Assembly: GCA_002336485.1 (NCBI GenBank)
Contig: DDCZ01000072.1
Coordinates: forward strand, 1 to 47,002
Reading direction: 5' to 3'
Source of the DNA: Flavobacteriales bacterium UBA1993
Lineage (GTDB): Bacteria; Bacteroidota; Bacteroidia; Flavobacteriales_G; Salibacteraceae
Length of the DNA stretch: 47,002 nt
Made by a program: the position numbers and the translations under genes. Positions 33,765 through 41,491 of the stretch are shown here, piece by piece (within the stretch, counting starts at the first letter, position 1; the number at the start of each line of letters is the position of its first letter). The notes below the pieces were generated by a model. The model did no database searches. It had not been told where the DNA came from and was given only the letters and a program-made list of their open reading frames with translations.

Positions 33765-34547
33765 TTGAAGCCCATTGTAACACTGACAACGGACCTTGGC
33801 GGTAGAGACTTCTACCTTTCAACAATTAAGGCAAAATTATTGTCACAAGATGTTGACTGTCATATTATTGACATAAGTCACGAGATTGATAAGTTTAATA
33901 TCGCCGAAGCTGCGTTTGTCCTGAAAAATGTCATGACTGATTTTCCGAAAGGCACCATTCACATTATTGGTGTAGGATCCGGCGCTACCGATGAAGGACG
34001 ACATTTGGGCATTCAATACAAAGGCCAATACATCTTGACGGCCGATAATGGATTCTTTAGCTTGATAGCAGATCACCATCCAGATTTAATCGTCGATCTT
34101 CAAATGAATCTCGACACCGACGCCCCCAATTTCCCAACAAGAGACCTATATGTCCCAGCTGCATTGCATTTGGCGCGAGGTGGCACATTGGAAGTAATAG
34201 GGCGCAGAACAGAACAGTACGCGCAGCGAACGCTGATTCAACCTGTGAAGGGCGAAGACTACCTCAAGGGTATGGTCATCTATGTTGACGCATATGGAAA
34301 CGCCATCACCAACATTGAGCACGAGCTTTTCAAAAAGGTTGGAAAGGGACGACACTTCCTGATTGGCTTTATTCACAAGGGATATGAAATTGATCAAATA
34401 AATCATCGATATAGCGATGCAAGTGAAGGCGAACGATTGGCGATGTTCAACTCAGCTGGATACTTGGAAATCGCGATAAACCACGGTCACGCAGGCAACT
34501 TGCTTGGATTGGAAAAAGGAGAAACCATAATCGTAAGCTTTGATTAG
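33765..34547 (+). CDS. SAM hydroxide adenosyltransferase (DUF62) family
   Basis: 260 aa from TTG 33765. Homologues split S-adenosylmethionine with water (hydroxide) to adenosine and methionine. The N-terminus KPIVTLTTDLGGRDFYLSTIKAKLLS carries the conserved substrate-binding Asp, followed by HIIDISHEIDKFNIAEAAFVL, HIIGVGSG, ADNGFFSLI, and the C-terminal YVDAYGNAITNI. Both halves of the family are complete. No fluorinase-specific insertion is evident. It heads a five-gene compact operon and overlaps the next gene by 8 bp. Confidence 0.92.
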   Translation: MKPIVTLTTDLGGRDFYLSTIKAKLLSQDVDCHIIDISHEIDKFNIAEAAFVLKNVMTDFPKGTIHIIGVGSGATDEGRHLGIQYKGQYILTADNGFFSLIADHHPDLIVDLQMNLDTDAPNFPTRDLYVPAALHLARGGTLEVIGRRTEQYAQRTLIQPVKGEDYLKGMVIYVDAYGNAITNIEHELFKKVGKGRHFLIGFIHKGYEIDQINHRYSDASEGERLAMFNSAGYLEIAINHGHAGNLLGLEKGETIIVSFD

Positions 34548-34824
34548 AATAGTAAAAATGACCTTTCGCGAGGACGAGATAGCGGCCTTTCAGGATACGT
34601 TTGCACGAAGCAAACCAGAGATATTGAAGTTCGATGGATGCTCGGATGTACGCCTACTTCAGGATGAAAACAATCCATGTATCATGATGACGTATAGCAT
34701 ATGGTCAGGCGAAGACGCCTTGAATGCATACCGTCACTCCGAGTTTTTTCAGGATACTTGGACCAAAACAAAGGCGTTGTTTGACGCAAAACCTGAGGCC
34801 TGGAGCCTCGATCAAATAAACTAA
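34540..34824 (+). CDS. ABM-domain (antibiotic biosynthesis monooxygenase-like) protein
   Basis: 94 aa from TTG 34540. A single ferredoxin-like ABM/dimeric alpha-beta barrel domain: IRIVKMTFREDEIAAFQDTF, GCSDVRLLQDENNPCIMMTYSIW, AYRHSEFFQDTWTKTKALF, AWSLDQI. Members are small homodimeric monooxygenases or ligand-binding proteins; the chemistry here is not predictable. The start codon lies within the end of the SAM hydrolase gene. ATG 34558 would cut off the first beta strand, so TTG is preferred. Confidence 0.85.
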   Translation: MIRIVKMTFREDEIAAFQDTFARSKPEILKFDGCSDVRLLQDENNPCIMMTYSIWSGEDALNAYRHSEFFQDTWTKTKALFDAKPEAWSLDQIN

Positions 34825-34825
34825 T

Positions 34826-35353
34826 ATGGCTGAGTCGCAAACAGACCCGAAGCGTATAAAGAAACTGATTACAGATCTCGAAGCACGAGAAGAACGCATT
34901 GTGATCGGTGCATTAAAGCGCATACCGCACGAAGGAAATCATGAGGTAATAAGGCCGATGCTTCTTTTACTCTCTACAAACCCGAGCGCAGACATACAGT
35001 TATTGCTAGAGAAGTCACTGTTTAATCTGAAGGATCCAAAAGCGGTAGACCCCCTGCTCGATGCCCTTACTGACAAAGAGTTACTGGGCATCCGAAGCGA
35101 GATATTGGCGTGCATTTGGCAAAGCGGAATTGAGGTGAACGAACATCTTTCGTTGCTCATTGATATTGCCATATCGGATGAGTTTATGACAGCCGTTGAG
35201 GTACTAACTATCGTAGACAACGGAGAGAACTATCCCGACGATCAGCTTACAGAAAGCATTAAGAAACTCGATGACTCCATTGTTGGCAAGAGCGACAAGA
35301 CTGCATTGCTTGGGAACTTGAGACAGATACTACTCGAAAAGTTATTGGACTAG
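34826..35353 (+). CDS. small alpha-helical (HEAT-like) protein
   Basis: 175 aa, ATG one base after the previous stop. The sequence is made of helical pairs (IKKLITDLEAREERIVIGAL, HEVIRPMLLLLSTNPSADIQ, DPKAVDPLLDALTDKELLGIR), typical of HEAT-like repeats. No membrane segment or catalytic motif is seen, so it is probably a cytoplasmic scaffold or adaptor. Members of this kind are found in Bacteroidota but I cannot name a function. Confidence 0.7.
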   Translation: MAESQTDPKRIKKLITDLEAREERIVIGALKRIPHEGNHEVIRPMLLLLSTNPSADIQLLLEKSLFNLKDPKAVDPLLDALTDKELLGIRSEILACIWQSGIEVNEHLSLLIDIAISDEFMTAVEVLTIVDNGENYPDDQLTESIKKLDDSIVGKSDKTALLGNLRQILLEKLLD

Positions 35354-35354
35354 G

Positions 35355-35807
35355 ATGAAACGGCATGATGCATTATCGCCCTTTAGTCGTGCGCATCATG
35401 AATTCCTAATTCTATCGCAGGTATTAAAGTCAGATGTGCCCGATTACAAAGGCATGCCAACCGACACCATTGGAAGGCAGAACTATGCTTTGGACGTGTA
35501 TACGAATAGACTACAGCCGCATATGGAGCTTGAGGAGTCGCGACTGTTTCCGTTACTCTCTGGCCTTCATGCCTCCATTGATCAATTGATCTATATTTTA
35601 ATCGATGATCATGCTGAAATCGATATTCATTTTAAGCGAATGCAAGGCGACTCTTCCATAAGCCTAGGAACTGAGTGGATGATGGATCAGCTAGGACGAA
35701 TTATTGAGCAACACATTCGGCTTGAAGAACGGGAGTTTTTTGAACTAATTCAAGCACATGCGAGCCCAGAACTCATGGATAAGATTATGGGCATTCACTC
35801 GGTATGA
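35355..35807 (+). CDS. hemerythrin-like domain protein
   Basis: 150 aa, ATG one base after the previous stop. The four-helix hemerythrin pattern is visible: H4 and H14/H15 in RHDALSPFSRAHHEFL, HMELEESRLFPLL, DDHAEIDIHF, and EQHIRLEEREFFELI. These His/Glu residues bind a di-iron centre in the family, implying oxygen, NO or iron sensing or handling. The cytoplasm is likely. It overlaps the DNA glycosylase gene by four bases (ATGA). Confidence 0.88.
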   Translation: MKRHDALSPFSRAHHEFLILSQVLKSDVPDYKGMPTDTIGRQNYALDVYTNRLQPHMELEESRLFPLLSGLHASIDQLIYILIDDHAEIDIHFKRMQGDSSISLGTEWMMDQLGRIIEQHIRLEEREFFELIQAHASPELMDKIMGIHSV

Positions 35808-36409
35808 GTATGATTGGTCAGATATCCTTGCACCTTAACTCGGATGAAAAGCTTCGAGAAATACTCGATTTGGTGCCGATTACCGAACCTACGACCGACG
35901 ATGACATCTACTTTGTTTTGATGCGCTCCATCGTTGAGCAGCAAGTGAGCGTAAAAGCAGCTGCGACCATCTGGGGACGATTTCTAGACCTTTTTGACGA
36001 CTACCCTCACCCCGATCATGTTTTGGCTTTCAGTGGCGATGAATTAAATGCAGCCGGACTCAGCTTTCAGAAAGCGGGCTACATTCAAAACATTGCCCGA
36101 TTTTCTAAAGAGCAAGACTTGAGCAATTCCTACATCAATTCATTGAATGATGCAGCCGCGGTTGCCCATTTGACTCAAATCAAAGGTGTCGGAAAATGGA
36201 CGGCCGAGATGATTTTGATGTTTTCGCTGAACCGCCCTGATGTATTTCCCGTGGACGATCTGGTGATACGAAATGCCATGATTAAACTATATGGCGTAAC
36301 GAGCGAAAAACGCCAACTAATTCGAGATCTGGAAGAGATTGCAGAACCTTGGAGTCCTTACCGGAGCTATGCGTGTTACAGTTTGTGGAGTTGGTTTGAT
36401 AAGACTTAA
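35804..36409 (+). CDS. AlkA-type DNA-3-methyladenine glycosylase
   Basis: 201 aa. Removes alkylated bases from DNA as the first step of base-excision repair. Helix-hairpin-helix motif IKGVGKWTAEMILMFSLN (about 125-143), followed by the catalytic aspartate in FPVDDLVIRNAMIKLYG (D152 most likely). The short length is normal for the minimal AlkA-like/Mag family. Last gene of the five-gene operon. The final 221 bp, including the catalytic Asp codon and stop, are repeated at 37753-37973 with about 96% identity. Confidence 0.93.
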   Translation: MSMIGQISLHLNSDEKLREILDLVPITEPTTDDDIYFVLMRSIVEQQVSVKAAATIWGRFLDLFDDYPHPDHVLAFSGDELNAAGLSFQKAGYIQNIARFSKEQDLSNSYINSLNDAAAVAHLTQIKGVGKWTAEMILMFSLNRPDVFPVDDLVIRNAMIKLYGVTSEKRQLIRDLEEIAEPWSPYRSYACYSLWSWFDKT

Positions 36410-36413
36410 CTAT
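36193..36413 (+). repeat. direct repeat, copy 1 (3' end of glycosylase gene)
   Basis: This is the intact copy, part of the glycosylase reading frame. Aligned without gaps at an offset of 1560 bp to 37753-37973, it shows 8 differences in 221 bp (at 36313, 36343, 36357, 36358, 36400, 36404, 36405, 36410). Three of the coding differences are synonymous third-position changes. Confidence 0.95.
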
Positions 36414-37702
36414 GGAGGTTTTACGTCAAAGCCAAAACCTGTCAATCCGCCGTTATAACCCGCTGACATCACAAGAGTGTAGCTCTTATTTTTTGCCATA
36501 AAGTTGTCCATTCGTTTCGATTGAATAGTTCCAGGAGTCTCCCGAAAAAATACCGGTTCATCGACACCATCTTCGTATAGGGAAAACGCCGTTGGGGCTT
36601 GCTCCAGTTCATCACCTTCATATGTTTCTAAGACATGCATCCCTTCCTCCAAGTCAAATGTTGTAATAACATTGAACCCTCCATACATGGTAAAGTATCC
36701 CGACGACTGTTTCTTTATCAAGGCTCCTGGAAACCTAGTCGCTCTGAGCCCGAATTTACCAGAACCCGAATTATCCTCTACCCTAACCTTAATAACCGTG
36801 GTATCAGTTTCAGAGAAGTGAATCAGCCACGGAATTCCATCGTCGAAACTAAATTTTTCATTTTCGAAATAGGGAGTTACTGAGTCATTTGCATATGCTG
36901 ATACCGTAACGCCCTGAGCGGTGTAATATTCACCGTTACCTGAGTTATTGACTTGAAACGAATCATCGTACCAGTCTATCTGATGCCATGATGGACCATT
37001 ACCAGCATATCGAAAGGTGTATTCCATGTCTCCCCAAATCGGACCTTGAATAAGGTCTCCATCGCCCAAAGTCGAAAATTTGGCAGCGTTCGCTGTTATT
37101 ACATAGGGCTCTGAATAAGTCTTTGAGCGAACATCATCGGAAACCATAACAAGAGCCAAATGTCGAGTTGAATTATCAACAGAATAGATGTGATCGCTGG
37201 CAGGGAATTCCTTTATGAATTCAAAGTTTTCTTCAATAAGTTCGGGTTCACCGTTAAAACTTGAATAGTATTCTAGGTGTTTCATCCTTCCACTACATCC
37301 TGAGATATAGGGATCTACGTTAACGAACAGGCTGTCTCCCTCAAAATAATAACGATTAAGCGATGTGGGTACGGACATTAGCCTAATGGAATCCAACTCG
37401 GCCTTGGGGTTTACCTCTATCGTTCTAAGCAATTCCTGAACGATTCGCCCTTTCAATTCTTGGGTTATACGCACATCGTAAAATCCATGATCGATGTCCG
37501 AAATATCAAATATCCCTGTAATTGGATTGGGTTCAACATCATATGTATTCCCCGTTTATAGGTGGGTAAACTCCATTTGAATTCCTTCGAAACTACTTGA
37601 ACATGAAACCCGCGAGATCAAATTGGAAGAGGTTGAATTTTTACACCCCATCAAGAGAGAGGCGCCAATCATCAAAAGGAAAATGGTTCTAAGGGCTTTC
37701 AT
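36410..37702 (-). pseudogene. lipoprotein gene interrupted by one in-frame TAA
   Basis: From ATG 37702 the frame gives MKALRTIFLLMIGASLLMGC, a clear lipoprotein signal with lipobox cysteine at residue 20, then 28 more codons to TAA at 37556-37558. After the stop the same frame continues without interruption (TGNTYDVEPNPITGIFDISD) to TAG at 36410, about 430 codons in all. The large downstream part (FNGEPELIEENFEFIKEF, WHQIDWYDDSFQVNNSGNGE, GLRATRFPGALIKKQSSGYF) looks like a secreted beta-rich protein with no family recognised. It is either a recent nonsense pseudogene, a sequencing error or, less likely, a readthrough gene. A CDS from ATG 37474 would lack any export signal. It is bracketed by the direct repeat and abuts the glycosylase stop with no gap. 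Confidence 0.7.
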
Positions 37703-37752
37703 AAAGGCGTAATATGCTAGATAAGACGGACATTGCTACTTCGAGGTTTGGC

Positions 37753-37973
37753 AAAATGGACGGCCGAGATGATTTTGATGTTTTCGCTGAACCGCCCTGA
37801 TGTATTTCCCGTGGACGATCTGGTGATACGAAATGCCATGATTAAACTATATGGCGTAACGAGCGAAAAACGACAACTAATTCGAGATCTGGAAGAGATT
37901 GCGGAACCTTGGAGTCGGTACCGGAGCTATGCGTGTTACAGTTTGTGGAGTTGGTTTGACAAGGGTTAATTAT
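37753..37973 (+). pseudogene. direct repeat, copy 2: orphan 3' end of glycosylase gene
   Basis: Encodes KWTAEMILMFSLNRPDVFPV onward through the glycosylase C-terminus and stop (37967-37969) but lacks the first ~130 codons. The only possible upstream starts (for example TTG 37733) give seven unrelated residues. It cannot encode a folded enzyme. Together with copy 1 it brackets the broken lipoprotein gene. Confidence 0.92.
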
Positions 37974-38017
37974 CAAACAGCTTCTGGTAGTTAGCCCAAA
38001 TGGACGGTGATTCAAAA

Positions 38018-39523
38018 TTAGTCAAGCACGTACACATGATAACCTTCTACTGACTTCAACAGTCTTAAATCTGGTAATCGACGTTCGCTGATAACGTGTG
38101 TTATGTTGTTGCGCACGCGATATGCTACAATGTGCTCTGGTTCTGCCCAAAGTTTGCGATAGACACGATCGCGCCTATACCATTCAGACAATTTTTCGCG
38201 CTCCGCAGACACAAATTTTGGCACGCAGAAATTCTCTCGTTCCGCCATTCGACCAAAAGATATATACTCCTTTTTGTGGCTGGTCGGTTCCAAGATTAAG
38301 AAGCTTGCGTCGCGCGGCGTTTCCAAATTCACATACTGGACCACCTCTGCGAAAGCGGGATTTCTTGCAAGATATTCACGCGATCGATTCACATTGTTTA
38401 CAGCCTGTATAAGTAGCAGGAAAAGGGAAAGAAACAATATACCCTGTCTGAATCGCGGATGAGGAAACCGACTTAACACACGCCGTTCAAAGGCCCCAAT
38501 AACAAGGATTAATATGGCAAACGTTCCAATGGCATTTGTTCGGAACGGATAGTACTTTAATCCAAAACCACCGGAATTTTCAAACATGAAATGATCCATG
38601 GCCGCTATTCCGATGTAGATCAAGTTTATTCCGAATGCCAGCAGCATGATTTGCGCCAATGGCCGAAAAGATTCATTTACTTTTTTGAACCACCAAATGG
38701 CCGAAAGAACTATACCCAGAACAATCAATCCGCCAGAGAAATTGCCTTTCATGAAGTATTCTGTGGTTCGCCAAATACCCAGGTGGTTGGGCAACCTATA
38801 GTAGCAATAGATGTTGTCTAAGGCATATTTAGACACGGTTTCATCCATCAGATACCCTGTAAACAAATACCAGATAAACGGAGCCAATAAAAGCAGGTAA
38901 AGCAGTCCCACCTTCACACCTTCCAAGACTTTCCTGTCTAAAAGAAGATGAACTCCGATGAGCAACATAACCCAGCCACCAACCAATACGTGGAAGTACG
39001 TGGCCAGCGCCATGTAGACCGTAATGCCCATATATCGTTTTTGAATCAGTGCGTAAATTCCAAAAAAGACAAATGCGTATGCGATGGACTTAGGTTCAAA
39101 ACTTTTGATGATCCACTCGCCGCCTACAAAATTCTGTATGCTCAAGACAAACACCTGAATGAAAAGAAATGAAAGCAAGATTGAAACGTTGAGCCGCTTA
39201 AGAATCAATCCAATTGGGACAGCTATCAAGGCGAAGTTTAATGTCCTGAACACCAGTGTTGCAACTTCAAACGACAGCACCTGCATAATGGGGCCAACCA
39301 TCCATTGAAACACCAAACGAGATCCGGGAAACTCGGTGTATGTAAACGATCCTGGTATCCAGTCGGGATTGGTGAATTGCTTAGCAAATGCCAAGTACTG
39401 CTCTTCACCGCCGCTCACATCAATGCCAAGCTTATTCAAAACTATGACCGCAAACACCAAAAGGATATGCCATTTGGCTGGGTGGTCAAGAAAGGACTGG
39501 AGGCGATTAAGCATGGTGGTCAA
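38018..39523 (-). CDS. polytopic membrane protein, possible GT-C-like glycosyltransferase
   Basis: 501 aa. About ten to twelve hydrophobic segments (WHILLVFAVIVLNKLGI, LNFALIAVPIGLIL, ILLSFLFIQVFVLSI, GLLYLLLLAPFIWYLF, GGLIVLGIVLSAIWWF, GILFLSLFLLLIQAV) followed by a ~110-residue soluble C-terminal domain. The layout, with an acidic first loop (GGEEQYLAFAKQF) and a globular C-terminus, resembles GT-C integral membrane glycosyltransferases, but no diagnostic motif was found, so this is only a suggestion. It lies 28 bp downstream of the CtlX-like gene and is probably cotranscribed with it. Confidence 0.7.
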   Translation of the reverse strand: MTTMLNRLQSFLDHPAKWHILLVFAVIVLNKLGIDVSGGEEQYLAFAKQFTNPDWIPGSFTYTEFPGSRLVFQWMVGPIMQVLSFEVATLVFRTLNFALIAVPIGLILKRLNVSILLSFLFIQVFVLSIQNFVGGEWIIKSFEPKSIAYAFVFFGIYALIQKRYMGITVYMALATYFHVLVGGWVMLLIGVHLLLDRKVLEGVKVGLLYLLLLAPFIWYLFTGYLMDETVSKYALDNIYCYYRLPNHLGIWRTTEYFMKGNFSGGLIVLGIVLSAIWWFKKVNESFRPLAQIMLLAFGINLIYIGIAAMDHFMFENSGGFGLKYYPFRTNAIGTFAILILVIGAFERRVLSRFPHPRFRQGILFLSLFLLLIQAVNNVNRSREYLARNPAFAEVVQYVNLETPRDASFLILEPTSHKKEYISFGRMAERENFCVPKFVSAEREKLSEWYRRDRVYRKLWAEPEHIVAYRVRNNITHVISERRLPDLRLLKSVEGYHVYVLD

Positions 39524-39551
39524 ATGTATGCTGATCGATGGATTGGGCTCT

Positions 39552-40448
39552 CTAAAAAAGCTCTGCGATCATACAGCGTGCGCTACCACCACCCAGGGTC
39601 TCAATGCTCGAAACATCGCAGACGATTATTTCGTCGTTGTATTGTCTCAAGCGACCTCGCTGATCCGTGGTTAGGGAATCCGACGCCCGCTGACTCATGA
39701 CTAAAAGACGCTCATTTCGCGTATTGGAAATCTGGATCATGTTGCCAGCAAAGTGATTGTAGACCTGATCGTTCGTTAATTGAATCACCTCTCTGCCACT
39801 ATCAATCAAGGTTTGAAGTAGATCTTTTCTTTCGGACGGAAGCACCGTTTCGTGGCCTACAATGGCGAATCCATTGCCGAGCGTAAGCATAACGTTGGTG
39901 TGGTAAATGGGCGCGCCATTTTTATCGCCAGCATTGAATGTATAAATCTGGTATCCCGATTCCATTTCAAACTGTGCAATGGCATCCAAATCGGTGCGTG
40001 GGCTCAACGCAGCAAATCCAATTCTTAATTCATGATCTAGCACCAAGCTTCCGGTGCCTTCTAAAATCAGGGGCGGATTTTCATTCTCCAGATACTCCAG
40101 ATCAATGTGGTTGTAATCTCCTCTGTCTATCAGTTCTTCCAGAATTTGAGGCTCTCGTTCAAGGCGTCGATTGTGCGCCAGCATTGGAAAGGTGAATAAA
40201 TCACCATCTGGAAGTGTAGCAAACCAGTTGTTGGGAAAAATAGCATCAGGGGCATCAATTTCGGTGCTTTCAAACACAGAAACATCCACATCATGGGATT
40301 GCAAGGCTTCCACCAATCGATCAAACTCGATTAGCGCAATTCCAGGATCAACCTCGGCCCGAACATCCTGAAATCCATTTGTGACCGCTGTTTCCATATT
40401 CGCACGGAAATTCAAGGGCCGAATCATCGCAATTTTTGAAGCTAGCAT
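39552..40448 (-). CDS. ctlX: CtlX-like amidinotransferase-fold hydrolase
   Basis: 298 aa. Guanidino-group-modifying enzyme superfamily. The sequence shows IRPLNFRANMETAVTNGFQD at the start, the substrate-binding DAIFPNNWFATLPDG (about 68-82), GTGSLVLDHELRIGFAALSPRTD, the catalytic His region IYHTNVMLTLGNGFAIVG, and the C-terminal catalytic Cys292 in GGGSARCMIAELF. This pattern is that of the citrulline-utilisation hydrolase CtlX, which releases ammonia from citrulline. An arginine-deiminase-like or dimethylarginine hydrolase activity is the alternative. Confidence 0.85.
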   Translation of the reverse strand: MLASKIAMIRPLNFRANMETAVTNGFQDVRAEVDPGIALIEFDRLVEALQSHDVDVSVFESTEIDAPDAIFPNNWFATLPDGDLFTFPMLAHNRRLEREPQILEELIDRGDYNHIDLEYLENENPPLILEGTGSLVLDHELRIGFAALSPRTDLDAIAQFEMESGYQIYTFNAGDKNGAPIYHTNVMLTLGNGFAIVGHETVLPSERKDLLQTLIDSGREVIQLTNDQVYNHFAGNMIQISNTRNERLLVMSQRASDSLTTDQRGRLRQYNDEIIVCDVSSIETLGGGSARCMIAELF

Positions 40449-40635
40449 AGGGGTGAATTGAAACGATGTTGGTCAGTCTGCATAGATGAATTTCGCCACC
40501 ATACTGCGGCACGAGGGCCGAAAATACAGCTTCAATATTGAAAATGATTCCGTTAATAACATGATACAGACCGCATTCTCAAATGCGTATACGAAACAAG
40601 GTGAATCAACGTAAATTCTATGAAAATCCAACACC

Positions 40636-41430
40636 ATGAAAAAGAGCTCACCCCAATCCATCCAGCTTCAAATCCCAACACCCTGCAGCGAGGACTGGAA
40701 TAAAATGACTCCAGCTGATAAAGGTCGACACTGTGCATCATGTGCCAAGATTGTGACAGATTTCACCACAATGAGCGACGACGAGCTTATCAACTTTCTT
40801 GGCTCGGGAAACGGTAGCGGCTGCGGCCGGGTACGTCCAGACCAATTGGAACGCACGATTCTTCCTGAACCACTACTCGCCCACTGGGCTTTACCAACAT
40901 TTGTCGTATCACGTGCCTTTGCGATTGTGGCCGCCGTGTTTACTTCTTTGGGTCCATTAGAAAGCTTGGCCAATGGACCAACACCAAAGACCGAGATCGT
41001 TCATGGTGGAATCCGCGCCGAATATCACCCGCAATACGTCAAAATCATTGGTAGGGTAACCAGCTCTGGGATGCCCATCCCCGACATCAATGTGCGTATT
41101 GCTGCATTAGGATTGGACACCGTTACAGATGATTCAGGTCATTTTGAATTGCGTGTGCCTTGGGATCAAAATTGGGTCAATGCATACATTCAATTCGAGC
41201 ACCCAGCTTACCTCACCCAATCCATTCAGATTACTGGGGCAAAATTTCCACTTGAGGTAGAAATGATATCTGCCATGTGCGACATTGATGCTTATCGTGG
41301 AGAATACATGATTTCTGGTGGCATGACTGCAACTCTGGGCGTGATAGAAACGCGTGCATCATGGCCAAGGCGACAATGGTGGAAAATAAAACGCCTATTC
41401 TCATTTCGAAGGTTCCGTGCCTACGACTGA
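40636..41430 (+). CDS. Cys-motif membrane protein with carboxypeptidase-regulatory-like domain
   Basis: 264 aa. The N-terminal part has a conserved-looking cysteine pattern: IPTPCSEDWNKMTPADKGRHC, CASCAK, and GSGCGRVRPDQLER, which could bind a metal or form a cluster. A hydrophobic segment follows (about 93-112, VSRAFAIVAAVFTSLGPL), then a beta domain (about 135-215, VKIIGRVTSSGMPIPDINVR, TVTDDSGHFELRV) of the CarboxypepD_reg type and a basic C-terminus. The same N-terminal motif recurs in uncharacterised Bacteroidota proteins. Likely anchored in the inner membrane with the Cys domain in the cytoplasm. Confidence 0.75.
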   Translation: MKKSSPQSIQLQIPTPCSEDWNKMTPADKGRHCASCAKIVTDFTTMSDDELINFLGSGNGSGCGRVRPDQLERTILPEPLLAHWALPTFVVSRAFAIVAAVFTSLGPLESLANGPTPKTEIVHGGIRAEYHPQYVKIIGRVTSSGMPIPDINVRIAALGLDTVTDDSGHFELRVPWDQNWVNAYIQFEHPAYLTQSIQITGAKFPLEVEMISAMCDIDAYRGEYMISGGMTATLGVIETRASWPRRQWWKIKRLFSFRRFRAYD

Positions 41431-41438
41431 TTAAAATC

Positions 41439-41473
41439 AAAAAAGCCCCGACACACAAGGTGCCGAGGCCTTT
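41439..41473. terminator. bidirectional terminator between Cys-motif gene and ompA-like gene
   Basis: The stem gcc.ccg.aca / tgc.cgg-type (41445-41469, one mismatch, loop of seven) is flanked by six A on the left (T-run for the minus strand) and a short T run on the right. It serves the TSP3/OmpA gene on the minus strand best. Confidence 0.8.
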
Positions 41474-41491
41474 CCCAATTAACTCATCTAA

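Noticed and set aside
37733..37969. Separate small gene for a glycosylase-like protein
   Set aside because: It lacks the first two thirds of the enzyme and has only seven unrelated residues before the duplicated part, so it is a remnant.
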